The notes: generated by a model not told the origin, from the sequence alone. A DNA stretch of 64,000 nt from an uncultured Eubacteriales bacterium (GCA_934477125.1 CAKSOL010000003.1:151503-215502), one strand, 5' to 3'. Numbered from the stretch's first letter, positions 34,301 to 42,140 are shown. Numbers and translations are program-made.

Positions 34301-34907
34301 AGCAGGCGAAAAGGCTAAAAATATGGCGGTCATAAATATTCCGGAAACATATAAAGGAAAATCCGTAACGCAAATTTGTGCAGACGGTTTTAAGGGATTG
34401 ACTACGATTCAAAAAATTGTTTTGCCGGATGGTATTATAAAAATCGGAAACAATGCATTTGACGGATGTGTCGGTCTTAACGATATTGAATTTCCGGAAA
34501 GCCTTGAAACAATAAATCAATATGCTTTTAATGACTGTACTTCTCTTACTACAATAACAATACCGGCAGCCGTAAAGCTAATTGGAAAATATGCCTTTTG
34601 CAATTCAAGTCTTACTTCTGCTACATTAAAGTCAACTTCGGGTTGGAAAACAGGAATAATATCTATTGAAAAAACGGGATATGGTAACAGTTATAGAACT
34701 ATGACTGATTTTCATATTGAGCAAAAAGAAGGAGAGTGGTATAGGTATAACGATTTTAATTATAAATTATCAGACTCGGGAATGGCAGCGATAGCACTTT
34801 CAAGAAAAGTTGAAAAAGCTACTTGGGTTATAATGAGTTACGGCGGAAGCACGCAATACGCTTATGTGACTTTTGAAGCATATAATTGTGATTGGACTCA
34901 TGACTAA
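31365..34907 (+). CDS. Collagen-like repeat surface protein with BspA-type LRR tail
   Basis: The 1180-residue protein has an N-terminal membrane/signal helix (about residues 8-30) and two SAYELA-type modules (about 46-92). A long region (about 95-960) alternates Gly-X-Y collagen-like tracts (GDKGDKGDKG, GKDGTDGRDG) with about 15 beta-rich modules of the form INxxGELVLTYxDGxxxxLGxVxG. The C-terminus has three or four BspA-type leucine-rich repeats (VLPDGIIKIGNNAFDGC; IEFPESLETINQYAFNDC) and an 80-residue end domain. There is no LPXTG, so anchoring is probably through the N-terminal helix. It has a strong ribosome binding site (AGGGGGAA). Expression should depend on inversion of the upstream promoter. 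The 3' part is more AT-rich than the repeat region. Confidence 0.9.
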   Translation: MNRKLKKGLMTALTIAVVILLSIGTTLVVNKSGVIQASKTVTNGLSAYELARDYGYTGTVKEWLESLNGKSAYELARESGYSGTEKEFSAAIAANASANAASIKSAEFSAAGDLILTLSDGSRLNVGKAVGKNGTDGANGKNGTNGKNGTDGKNGSDGVSITAADVNGEGQLILSFSDGRSVNLDKITGSNGTDGIGISNSEINAAGELVLTYINGQTATLGRVIGADGAKGEKGDKGDKGDAGAKGEKGDKGEKGSDGQNGAKGETGAAGRDGADGISVSSAVINSSGELVLTYSDGQTATLGRVIGADGAKGETGAAGKNGKDGQNGADGRDGTDGRDGQNGADGVSVTSAEINTDGELVLSFSNGQRSNVGKVIGANGADGAKGEKGNDGTGIKKSEINSLGELVLTYTDNTVVNLGAVVGAKGETGAAGKDGKDGQNGTDGRDGQDGEDGVGIENITIDNGNLKITLTSGTTLDLGNIRGADGEKGDKGDKGDKGDTGAAGKDGTVGRDGTDGQDGNGVAETSINAAGELIVKYTNGEAVNLGRVVGKDGTDGINGTDGDKGDKGDKGDKGDTGAAGKDGTDGRDGTDGQDGNGVAETSINAAGELIIKYTNGEAVNLGRVVGKDGTDGINGTDGDKGDKGDKGDKGDTGAAGKDGTDGRDGTDGQDGNGVAETSINAAGELIIKYTNGEAVNLGRVVGKDGTDGINGADGEKGDKGDKGDKGDTGAAGKDGKDGADGRDGTDGQDGRGITGAAINSDNELVLTFSDNTELNLGNIKGAKGDKGDKGDDGKDGQNGADGIGILNVTLSAAGELTVTLTSGTVINLGNVKGTDGNGITRSEISSEGRLLLTFTDGTVSDLGNVIGAKGSDGSDGIGISEVKILTDGTLTLTLSNGETKSLGNIKGEKGEPGEKGADGAKGEKGDTGRGIAKTEIIDGCLWVTYTDNSKENVGSVGNAEDNSELIFVELPDGTYGVKAGEKAKNMAVINIPETYKGKSVTQICADGFKGLTTIQKIVLPDGIIKIGNNAFDGCVGLNDIEFPESLETINQYAFNDCTSLTTITIPAAVKLIGKYAFCNSSLTSATLKSTSGWKTGIISIEKTGYGNSYRTMTDFHIEQKEGEWYRYNDFNYKLSDSGMAAIALSRKVEKATWVIMSYGGSTQYAYVTFEAYNCDWTHD
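32844..33527 (+). repeat. Three tandem 228-bp repeats inside the collagen-like gene
   Basis: Units start at 32844, 33072 and 33300, each exactly 228 bp (76 codons), and differ at only a few positions. A partial fourth unit starts at 33528. Each encodes one collagen tract plus one beta-module. Near identity at the DNA level implies recent duplication and possible copy-number change in frame. Confidence 0.92.
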
Positions 34908-34926
34908 ATTTATAAGGAGGACTAAC

Positions 34927-35727
34927 ATGACTTCAGAATTACAAAAAATCATTGACAAGCCAATTTCGTTGACAAATAAGATTTTATATCAGATCTGTAA
35001 TAATGAGGGCGAGTATTCGTGGGGAAACGGAAAATTTTTAGGTGAGAAAATCTGGCTTATAGGTCGTGCGTATGCCGCTTCTCCGGAGAGGAGGTATGTC
35101 AGAACAAAAAAATTTCACGGAAAATTGGAATTGGATAATGCCGGTGACGGAACCGGAAAGTATTTTGATGAGATTGGGGAATATATTGCAGATGATAAAC
35201 GATACAAAGATATCGTGTCGGCATTAAACGAATTGCAATGTAAATATGAATTTGACGGCAGCGAAAATGATTTGAATTTGCTGAAAAAGGCAGCCGAAAC
35301 AGTAGATTTATTAAATAAGGCGGTAAAAGGCGCTTCAGAAAAATACGATAATAAAAACAATCCTAAAATTACAGGAAATGTTAAATACAGAAATCAAATT
35401 TCTTTTTGCAGCAAATTCCTGCATTTTCATTGCCCCGATACTGTCTTTATAATGGACGGTTTCACACGGGAAGCAGCTTCAAATTTATTTTCTCCGAAAA
35501 GCAAAAAGCAATCGTATATTGAAAAACAGGAAATCAATGAGGATTTAAAAAACAAATTAAATTCTTATTTACCTGACATATCAATCAAATGTTCAGAATA
35601 TATGAGTTTTTGTGAAAAATCGTATGCGTTATGCAGATATATCAAGGACTCCGGGCTTGATATATCAAATATTACTTATTATCCGAGAACATCCGATTAT
35701 GTTTTACAAAGCGTAAAATGCAATTAA
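34927..35727 (+). CDS. AT-rich gene of unknown function behind the surface protein
   Basis: The ATG at 34927 lies 7 nt behind AAGGAGG and gives 266 residues. The frame is open upstream into the preceding gene, but that part lacks a ribosome site. The protein is soluble, charged and has no signal. Conserved-looking segments are KIWLIGRAYAASPERR (about 37-52) and SFCSKFLHFHCPDTVFIMDGF (about 159-179). I recall similar motifs in uncharacterised bacterial proteins but cannot name a family. Base composition is clearly AT-richer than the flanking housekeeping genes, which points to transfer. It starts 20 bp after the collagen-like gene and is probably co-transcribed, so it should also be phase-variable. 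Confidence 0.75.
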   Translation: MTSELQKIIDKPISLTNKILYQICNNEGEYSWGNGKFLGEKIWLIGRAYAASPERRYVRTKKFHGKLELDNAGDGTGKYFDEIGEYIADDKRYKDIVSALNELQCKYEFDGSENDLNLLKKAAETVDLLNKAVKGASEKYDNKNNPKITGNVKYRNQISFCSKFLHFHCPDTVFIMDGFTREAASNLFSPKSKKQSYIEKQEINEDLKNKLNSYLPDISIKCSEYMSFCEKSYALCRYIKDSGLDISNITYYPRTSDYVLQSVKCN

Positions 35728-35836
35728 AAGGAAAAGCACATTTTATATAATTGCGTCCGATGTCACTTTAACCTCCATCTCCATTTCTCTGAATAACCGC
35801 GTAAATGCCGGGGGAAAATAACGCCGGTGATATATT

Positions 35837-36202
35837 TTGAAAAAACAAACCTGCAAGCTGTTGAAATCAGGTCTCTGCGGTGTTCCGATAGGTATTGTAA
35901 ACGGTCTTTTCGGAGCGGGCGGCGGAATGCTGGCGGTTCCGCTGCTGAAATCTGCCGGTCTTGACCAAAAGGAGGCTCACGCCAACGCCGTCGCGGTTAT
36001 CCTGCCGATAACCGCGCTTTCCGCCGCAATTTATCTTTTTAAGGGCTATGTCCGTCTGTCCGCCGCCGCAGTTTATATTCCGACCGGTCTTATCGGCGCG
36101 CTTATAGGAACGCTGCTGCTTAAAAAGCTTTCCGGAACGCTTCTGAGACGTATTTTCGGGGCGTTTATGATTTATTCCGGAATAAGGATGATTCTGAAAT
36201 GA
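35837..36202 (+). CDS. TauE/SafE-family transporter, N-terminal half
   Basis: The 121-residue membrane protein (TTG start, about four helices) has the TauE/SafE motif NGLFGAGGGMLAVPLL (residues 22-37) and the NAVAVILPITALSA segment. A complete TauE/SafE protein is about 250 residues with two homologous halves; this is the first half. The second half is encoded by the next gene, which overlaps by 4 bp. Both are intact and each starts and ends cleanly, so this looks like a natural two-gene form rather than a frameshift. Such proteins export sulfite or organosulfonates, or other anions. Confidence 0.85.
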   Translation: MKKQTCKLLKSGLCGVPIGIVNGLFGAGGGMLAVPLLKSAGLDQKEAHANAVAVILPITALSAAIYLFKGYVRLSAAAVYIPTGLIGALIGTLLLKKLSGTLLRRIFGAFMIYSGIRMILK

Positions 36203-36582
36203 ACCTTGCGGCGTTATTGGCGGGGCTTTTAAGCGGAATAATAGGCGCTATGGGACTTGGCGGCGGAGCGGTGCTTATTATCTACCTCGCTGTTTTTACG
36301 GATACTCCCCAGCTTGCGGCGCAGGGGATAAACCTTATATTTTTTCTGCCTATCGGCGCACTTGCGGTTATCGTTTACGCGAAAAAAGGTAAAATTTCAT
36401 GGAAAAAGACCGTTCCGATTGCCGTCGGCGGTCTTTTGGGCGCTGTCGGAGGAATAATTTCCGCGAGACTTTTGGGCGGAGAGCTGACCGCAAAGCTTTT
36501 CGGAGGTCTGCTGATTATCCTCGGACTTAAAGAGATTTTTGCAAAGAAAAAGGAAAAAACCGGGAAAATTAAAAATTCTTAA
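36199..36582 (+). CDS. TauE/SafE-family transporter, C-terminal half
   Basis: The 127-residue membrane protein (about four helices) repeats the half-motif: SGIIGAMGLGGGAVLIIYL (about residues 13-31) and LAAQGINLIFFLPIGALA. Its ATG overlaps the stop of the first half. Together they rebuild the usual two-repeat transporter as a heterodimer. The C-terminus is a short lysine-rich tail, presumably cytoplasmic. Confidence 0.85.
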   Translation: MNLAALLAGLLSGIIGAMGLGGGAVLIIYLAVFTDTPQLAAQGINLIFFLPIGALAVIVYAKKGKISWKKTVPIAVGGLLGAVGGIISARLLGGELTAKLFGGLLIILGLKEIFAKKKEKTGKIKNS

Positions 36583-36594
36583 AGAAATAAACAC

Positions 36595-36623
36595 TTGAAT
36601 ACGCCGGGAAAAAGCAATATAAT
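36595..36623 (+). promoter_or_regulatory. Sigma-A promoter of the FtsW/RodA gene
   Basis: TTGAAT, a 17-nt spacer and TATAAT, 31 bp upstream of the start codon. A ribosome site, GAAAGGAAG, follows. Confidence 0.8.
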
Positions 36624-36654
36624 AAATGTATCTTGCTTTTGAAAGGAAGTTTAA

Positions 36655-37785
36655 ATGGGACGGTTTTTTTCGCGTATTGCGGATTTTATAAGAGAATCCG
36701 ATAAAATTTTGCTGACGCTTTGTGCCTTTTCCTCACTTTACGGCTGCGCCGCAGTTTTTTCCGCAACCCGCTATACCGGCAGATACCGGGCGGCGTTAAT
36801 GCAGCTTGCTATGATGCTTGCCGGAATTTTTGCCGCTGCGGTTATTTCGGCGTTTGATTATTCCGATTTTATCCGACGCTGGTATATTGCGGCTCCGCTT
36901 GGAGTTATACCGGTTATTCTTACCTTTTTTATAGGCTTTGCTCCCGGAGACACCGATGATAAGGCATGGCTTAATTTGGGATTTACAACCTTTCAGCCCT
37001 CGGAGCTTATGAAAATCTGCTTTATCGTAACCTTTGCCGCGCATCTGAGCAAGGTTAAGCCAAGGATAAATAAGCCGGCGGTGCTGGCGCCTGTTTTGCT
37101 GCACGGCGCGTTTCCGGTGCTGCTGATACATTTTCAGGGCGACGACGGAACAGCGCTTGTGTTTGCGGTGATGTTTGTCTGTATGCTTTGGGCGGCAGGA
37201 GTTTCCTGGAAATATTTTGCGGCGGTTGCGGCAACTCTTCCGGCAGTAGTTCCGATTGTTTATTTCTTCGTTATGAACGACGACCAGCGCCGGAGAATTT
37301 TAAATATGTTTGATATAGATGCCGATATCCGCGGCGCGGGTTATCAGCAGTACCAGGGCAGAATTGCTCTCGCAAACGGCGGCTGGACGGGTCAGGGTTA
37401 TCTGCGGGGCGACCTTACCTCAAAGGGCATTGTCCCTGAGGGACATAACGATTTTATATTCGTAAGTATCGGAGAGGAGCTGGGATTTTTAGGCTGTATC
37501 GCCGTTGTTATACTGCTTGCCGCAATTTGCATAAGGGTTCTTCACGATGCGCGCATTTGCCGCAAGGAAAGCGGAAAGCTGCTCTGCGTAGGCTTTTTTT
37601 CAATGCTTTTTGCGCAGATAGTAATAAATATAGGTATGTGTCTGTCGCTGCTGCCGGTTATCGGAATAACGCTGCCGTTCTTCAGCGCCGGAGGCACCTC
37701 GCTTTTCTGCCTTTATCTCGGAGTCGGACTGGTGCTCAGCGTTTACCGCCACAGAAATTCAAGAACAATTTATCTTCATGACTAA
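36655..37785 (+). CDS. FtsW/RodA/SpoVE-family SEDS glycosyltransferase
   Basis: The 376-residue protein has about ten membrane helices and SEDS-family motifs: DKAWLNLGFTTFQPSELMKI (about residues 102-121), VPEGHNDFIFVSIGEELGFLG (about 260) and LPFFSAGGTSLFCLYLGVG near the C-terminus. SEDS proteins polymerise lipid II into glycan strands together with a class B PBP. No partner PBP gene is adjacent, and the FtsW, RodA and SpoVE subtypes cannot be told apart from sequence alone. It is a single-gene unit with its own promoter. Confidence 0.9.
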   Translation: MGRFFSRIADFIRESDKILLTLCAFSSLYGCAAVFSATRYTGRYRAALMQLAMMLAGIFAAAVISAFDYSDFIRRWYIAAPLGVIPVILTFFIGFAPGDTDDKAWLNLGFTTFQPSELMKICFIVTFAAHLSKVKPRINKPAVLAPVLLHGAFPVLLIHFQGDDGTALVFAVMFVCMLWAAGVSWKYFAAVAATLPAVVPIVYFFVMNDDQRRRILNMFDIDADIRGAGYQQYQGRIALANGGWTGQGYLRGDLTSKGIVPEGHNDFIFVSIGEELGFLGCIAVVILLAAICIRVLHDARICRKESGKLLCVGFFSMLFAQIVINIGMCLSLLPVIGITLPFFSAGGTSLFCLYLGVGLVLSVYRHRNSRTIYLHD

Positions 37786-37826
37786 AATTTACCCTCCTGC
37801 GGAATAATAACGCCGGAGGGATTTTT

Positions 37827-38369
37827 ATGAAAGAATTAAATGGAACAAAAACAGAGCAAAACCTTCGGGACGCGTTTGCCGGGGAATGTATGGCGAATAA
37901 TAAGTATTATTTTTATGCCGCCCGCGCCGCTGCCGACGGTTACAGGCAAATGGCGGAAATATTTGAGGAAACGGCTAAAAATGAACACGAACACGCCAAA
38001 ATATGGTTCCGCCTGCTGCACGACCGCGAAATGCCCGCAACGCCCGCCAATTTGGAGGACGCCGCCGAGGGAGAATATTTTGAGTGGAACGATATGTATG
38101 ACCGTATGGCAAAGGAAGCCGAGGAGGAGGGCTTTTCCGACATTGCCGCACTGTTCAGGGGAGTAGGGGCGATTGAAAAGGAGCATGAAAACCGCTACCG
38201 CAAGCTTATCGCCAACCTGAAGGACGGTATTGTTTTTTCACGCTTTGAGGACCGCATTTGGCAATGCCGCAACTGCGGGCATATCGTTATCGGGAAAAAA
38301 GCTCCGGAAATTTGCCCGGTATGCTCTCATCCGCAGGCGTTTTTCCAGCTTAAACCGGATAATTACTGA
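37827..38369 (+). CDS. Rubrerythrin
   Basis: The 180-residue protein has the ferritin-like four-helix diiron domain with ExxH ligands: AFAGECMANNKYY (about 11-23), AKNEHEHAKIW (about 50-60), EAEEEGFSDIA and IEKEHENRY (about 112-124). A C-terminal rubredoxin-like [Fe-Cys4] domain follows (QCRNCGH...ICPVCSHP). It reduces hydrogen peroxide to water with electrons from NADH via rubredoxin-type partners and protects anaerobes from oxygen. It follows the SEDS gene by 41 bp and is ended by its own strong terminator. Confidence 0.95.
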   Translation: MKELNGTKTEQNLRDAFAGECMANNKYYFYAARAAADGYRQMAEIFEETAKNEHEHAKIWFRLLHDREMPATPANLEDAAEGEYFEWNDMYDRMAKEAEEEGFSDIAALFRGVGAIEKEHENRYRKLIANLKDGIVFSRFEDRIWQCRNCGHIVIGKKAPEICPVCSHPQAFFQLKPDNY

Positions 38370-38393
38370 ATATCCGCAAAAAACGATTTTTCG

Positions 38394-38434
38394 GCTCGGC
38401 AGACTGCAAACAAAACGCAGTCTGCCGAGCTTTG
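38394..38434 (+). terminator. Intrinsic terminator after rubrerythrin
   Basis: GCTCGGCAGACTGC and GCAGTCTGCCGAGC form a perfect 14-bp stem, followed by TTTG. Confidence 0.82.
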
Positions 38435-38511
38435 TAAGTCCGGCCGCTGCGCAAAAACCGCCGCTGCGGCGTTAAAGGTCAGTTAAAGTCAAAAAATTTT
38501 TCAAAAAACTA

Positions 38512-38539
38512 TTGACTTTTGAAAAAGATAGGTTATAAT
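38512..38539 (+). promoter_or_regulatory. Sigma-A promoter of hrcA-grpE-dnaK-dnaJ
   Basis: TTGACT, a 16-nt spacer and TATAAT, directly upstream of the CIRCE operator, so HrcA bound there would block initiation. Confidence 0.9.
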
Positions 38540-38546
38540 ATAATCG

Positions 38547-38573
38547 TTAGCACTCGAAGTGATGGAGTGCTAA
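38547..38573. promoter_or_regulatory. CIRCE operator
   Basis: TTAGCACTC-N9-GAGTGCTAA, an exact match to the HrcA-binding consensus, placed from just after the -10 box over the start of transcription. Confidence 0.98.
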
Positions 38574-38617
38574 AATTCAGAATGCTGTTTAAAAAGCCGT
38601 TCGGAGAGGTGACTGCT

Positions 38618-39649
38618 ATGGAGCTTTCGGCAAGACAGCGCGCGGTGCTTTCGGCAATAATCCGTTCTTATATAGAAACGGGCGAGCCTGTCGGCTCAAA
38701 AAGCCTTACGCTGCTTTTGGAGCACGCTCCATCAAGCGCAACTCTCCGTAACGAAATGAGCGAGCTTTCGTCGCTTGGACTGCTTCACCAGCCGCACACC
38801 TCCGCCGGAAGAGTTCCGACACACAGGGCGTACCGGATGTATGTCCAGTCGCTTATGCAGCCGCTGCAAATCGGAGAAAGCACGAGACGGTACATTGCCT
38901 CTCTTATGGACAGCGGCAGGGACGCGGTAGGGCAGCTGCCCGTGAACGCCGCAAAGGCGCTTTCCGAGCTTACCGGATTTCCGGCGATAGCGAGCTACGA
39001 GGCTGACACATCGGCAGCGCTGCGGCGCGCGGAAATCATTCCGGCGGCGCGCAGAGCGGTTCTGATAATGCTTGTTTCGTCCGACGGACAGACAAAAAGC
39101 CGCCTTTGCCGTTTGCCGCAGGAGCTTGAGCCCAGGATAACGGAACGCTTTAAGGAAATCGTTAACAGCCGCCTTTTGCGCAAGCCTCTGAGCGGGTTTA
39201 CGCGGGCTGAGCTGCAAAACGTTATCGCAGCCTCCGGGCTGGACGCATTAGAGCTTACCCCGGTTATAACGGCGCTGTTTGAAATGGCGGCTGACGCGGC
39301 GGAATCGCCGGTAACGGTCGTCGGAGCGCCCGCACTTTACGATTTGTTCGGAGAAGCGGCGGCGAGGAGACTGCTGCAGCTTTCCGAAAGCTCAGAGCCG
39401 CTTATCAGATGGCTCGATAAAGCGGGCGGAGAGTGCGAGGTGCTGTTCGGAAGCGACAGCGGCTACGGCGAGCTTTCTGATATGACCTTTGTTATCGCAA
39501 AATACCGGAATGCCGGGCGCTGCTGCGGAAGAATAGGTATTATAGGACCGGGAAGAATGTCCTATGAAAAAATTGTTCCGAGCATTGAATACACGGCGGC
39601 TCAGCTTACAAGGCTTGTAACGTCTGCTGCCGAGGATATGGAGGACTGA
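38618..39649 (+). CDS. hrcA: Heat-inducible transcription repressor HrcA
   Basis: The ATG at 38618 (GGAGAGG behind it) gives 343 residues, the usual size. An upstream ATG would translate through the CIRCE element and is not used. The winged-helix N-terminus ends in GEPVGSKSL...SSATLRNEM, and the GAF-like regulatory domain ends in GRMSYEKIVPSIEY. HrcA binds CIRCE and represses chaperone genes; GroEL activates it. It is the first gene of the operon and regulates itself. Confidence 0.97.
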   Translation: MELSARQRAVLSAIIRSYIETGEPVGSKSLTLLLEHAPSSATLRNEMSELSSLGLLHQPHTSAGRVPTHRAYRMYVQSLMQPLQIGESTRRYIASLMDSGRDAVGQLPVNAAKALSELTGFPAIASYEADTSAALRRAEIIPAARRAVLIMLVSSDGQTKSRLCRLPQELEPRITERFKEIVNSRLLRKPLSGFTRAELQNVIAASGLDALELTPVITALFEMAADAAESPVTVVGAPALYDLFGEAAARRLLQLSESSEPLIRWLDKAGGECEVLFGSDSGYGELSDMTFVIAKYRNAGRCCGRIGIIGPGRMSYEKIVPSIEYTAAQLTRLVTSAAEDMED

Positions 39650-39651
39650 GT

Positions 39652-40185
39652 GTGGCTGAAGAAAAGAAACCGGAGGAAACGGTAGAAGAAACTGCCGCCC
39701 AAAAACCGGAAAAGGAAAAAAAGGAAAAGAAAAAGAGCAAAAAGGACGAGGAGCTGGAAAAGCTCAAAGGCGAGCTTGATGCAAAGTCCGACCTGCTGAT
39801 GAGAACGGCGGCGGAGTTTGATAACTTCAAGCGCCGGACCGAAAGGGAAAAGGCGGGAGTTGCGGAATACGCCAAGGCTGGGCTTATTAAAAAGCTGCTG
39901 CCGATAATCGATAATATCGGGCGTGCGTCTGCGGCGGACCGCGAAAGCGCCGATTATATCAAAGGCATCGAAATGATAGTCAAACAGTTTTCATCGCTTG
40001 CGGGTGACCTCGGAATAGAGGAAATCGCCGCGGCGGGTGATACATTTGATCCTAACCTGCACGACGCGGTTATGCACATTGAGGACGAGTCTCTCGGAGA
40101 AAATGTCATAGCCGAGGTTTTGCAGCAGGGCTACCGTCTCGGAGATACGGTTATCCGCCCGGCAATGGTTAAGGTCGCAAATTAA
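39652..40185 (+). CDS. grpE: Nucleotide exchange factor GrpE
   Basis: The 177-residue protein starts with GTG two bases after the hrcA stop. It has a charged Lys/Glu-rich N-terminal tail (1-40), a long coiled-coil helix including AAEFDNFKRRTEREK (about 60-74), and the C-terminal beta-domain ending in VLQQGYRLGDTVIRPAMVKVA. It releases ADP from DnaK. Translational coupling to hrcA is likely. Confidence 0.96.
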   Translation: MAEEKKPEETVEETAAQKPEKEKKEKKKSKKDEELEKLKGELDAKSDLLMRTAAEFDNFKRRTEREKAGVAEYAKAGLIKKLLPIIDNIGRASAADRESADYIKGIEMIVKQFSSLAGDLGIEEIAAAGDTFDPNLHDAVMHIEDESLGENVIAEVLQQGYRLGDTVIRPAMVKVAN

Positions 40186-40218
40186 AAATCAAAAAAGAAT
40201 TTCTGGAGGGAAATTATT

Positions 40219-42072
40219 ATGGGAAAAATTATAGGAATCGATTTAGGAACAACAAACTCCTGCGTAGCGGTTATGGAGGGCGGCGAGCCGGTAGTTATTG
40301 CTAACGCTGAGGGTTCGAGAACAACTCCGTCGGTCGTTGCTTTTTCAAAAACCGGCGAGAGAATGGTAGGTCAGGTTGCAAAGCGTCAGGCTATTACCAA
40401 CCCCGACCGCACCATCAGCTCAATCAAGCGTGAAATGGGCTCGGATTACACCGTGTCTATCGATGACAAAAAGTATACTCCTCAGGAAATTTCGGCAATA
40501 ATTCTTCAGAAGCTCAAGGCGGACGCCGAGGCTTATCTCGGTCAGCCGGTAACAGAAGCGGTTATAACCGTTCCGGCATACTTTACCGATGCGCAGCGTC
40601 AGGCAACAAAGGACGCCGGAAAGATAGCCGGGCTTGAGGTTAAGCGTATTATTAACGAGCCTACCGCCGCTGCTCTTGCTTACAGCATTGATAAAGAGGA
40701 TGACCAGAAGGTTATGGTTTATGACCTCGGCGGAGGAACCTTCGATGTTTCCATAATCGAGATGGGCGACGGCGTTCAGGAGGTTCTCGCTACTGCCGGT
40801 AACAACAGACTCGGCGGCGATGACTTTGATAAGCGCGTTATGGATTATATTGTAAATACCTTTAAGGCTGAGCAGGGCATCGACCTTTCGGGCGATAAAA
40901 TGGCAATGCAGAGAATTAAGGAAGCGGCTGAAAAGGCGAAAATCGACCTTTCCGGTATGACAACCGCAGATATTAACCTGCCGTTTATAACCGCTGACTC
41001 AACAGGTCCTAAGCACTTTGAGACGACTCTCACCCGCGCAAAGTTCAACGAGCTTACGGCTGATCTTGTAGACGCTACTATGGGACCGGTCCGTCAGGCG
41101 CTTTCCGATTCAGGGCTTAGCAAGAGCGATATTCATAAGGTTCTTATGGTAGGCGGTTCTTCCCGTATTCCGGCTGTTCAGGAGGCTGTTAAGAGCTTTA
41201 TGGGCAGCGAGCCGTTCAAGGGCATCAACCCCGACGAATGCGTTGCAATAGGCGCGGCTTTGCAGGCGGGCGTCCTCGGCGGCGACGTTAAGGGACTGCT
41301 TCTGCTCGACGTTACACCGCTTTCTCTCGGAATTGAGACTATGGGCGGAGTTTCAACCAAGGTTATCGAGCGCAACACCACCATTCCGACCAAAAAGAGC
41401 CAGGTGTTCTCAACTGCGGCTGACGGTCAGACCTCGGTTGAGGTTCACGTTCTCCAGGGTGAGCGCGAATTTGCCAAGGATAATAAGACTCTCGGAGTTT
41501 TCCATCTTGACGGTATCGCTCCCGCTCCGCGCGGAATTCCTCAGATTGAGGTAACCTTTGATATCGACGCCAACGGTATTGTTCACGTTTCCGCAAAGGA
41601 CCTCGGAACCGGCAAGGAGAACAATATAACCATCACCTCCAACACCAATATGTCAAAAGAGGACATCGACAAGGCGGTTAAAGAGGCTGAGGCTTATGCC
41701 GCAGAGGATAAAAAGCGCCGCGAGTCGGTTGATATCCGCAATAATGCCGACCAGATGATTTATCAGACCGAAAAGACCGTTTCCGAGTTCGGAGATAAGC
41801 TTTCGGCAGACGAAAAGGCAAAGATTGAAAGCGCTAAGGAGGCTCTCAAGGAGGCTCTCAAGGGCGAGGATATCGACGCGATAAAGGCTCGCGAGGAAGA
41901 GCTGCAAAAGGAAATTTACGCTGTCAGCGAAAAGGTATATAAGGCTGCGGCTGAGGCTCAGGGAGCTGCCGGTCAGAACGGCGGCACACAGCCCGGAGCA
42001 GGGGCGGCAGGCTCCGACCCGAACGTATACGAAGCGGATTATACCGACGTAGACGACAACAATAAGCAGTAA
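40219..42072 (+). CDS. dnaK: Chaperone DnaK (Hsp70)
   Basis: The 617-residue protein is a complete Hsp70: phosphate loop GIDLGTTNSCVAVM (residues 5-18), VYDLGGGTFDVSI (about 170), VLMVGGSSRIPAV (about 310), linker LLLLDVTPLSLGIE and a substrate-binding domain with a helical lid. The C-terminal tail is Gly/Ala/Asp-rich. It folds proteins with DnaJ and GrpE. Confidence 0.98.
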   Translation: MGKIIGIDLGTTNSCVAVMEGGEPVVIANAEGSRTTPSVVAFSKTGERMVGQVAKRQAITNPDRTISSIKREMGSDYTVSIDDKKYTPQEISAIILQKLKADAEAYLGQPVTEAVITVPAYFTDAQRQATKDAGKIAGLEVKRIINEPTAAALAYSIDKEDDQKVMVYDLGGGTFDVSIIEMGDGVQEVLATAGNNRLGGDDFDKRVMDYIVNTFKAEQGIDLSGDKMAMQRIKEAAEKAKIDLSGMTTADINLPFITADSTGPKHFETTLTRAKFNELTADLVDATMGPVRQALSDSGLSKSDIHKVLMVGGSSRIPAVQEAVKSFMGSEPFKGINPDECVAIGAALQAGVLGGDVKGLLLLDVTPLSLGIETMGGVSTKVIERNTTIPTKKSQVFSTAADGQTSVEVHVLQGEREFAKDNKTLGVFHLDGIAPAPRGIPQIEVTFDIDANGIVHVSAKDLGTGKENNITITSNTNMSKEDIDKAVKEAEAYAAEDKKRRESVDIRNNADQMIYQTEKTVSEFGDKLSADEKAKIESAKEALKEALKGEDIDAIKAREEELQKEIYAVSEKVYKAAAEAQGAAGQNGGTQPGAGAAGSDPNVYEADYTDVDDNNKQ

Positions 42073-42083
42073 TCTGAGAAACC

Positions 42084-42113
42084 GGGGCTGTCTCAAGGAT
42101 TAAGGACAGCCCC
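42084..42113 (+). other. dnaK-dnaJ intercistronic hairpin
   Basis: GGGGCTGTC and GACAGCCCC form a perfect 9-bp stem with a 12-nt loop and no T run. It probably affects mRNA stability or the DnaK:DnaJ ratio rather than terminating transcription. Confidence 0.6.
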
Positions 42114-42140
42114 GCAAAACCGTATTAGGGGAAATGAGCT

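Noticed and set aside
38519..38617. Upstream ATG start for hrcA
   Set aside because: It would translate the CIRCE operator and -10 region; the ATG at 38618 has the ribosome site and gives the family length.
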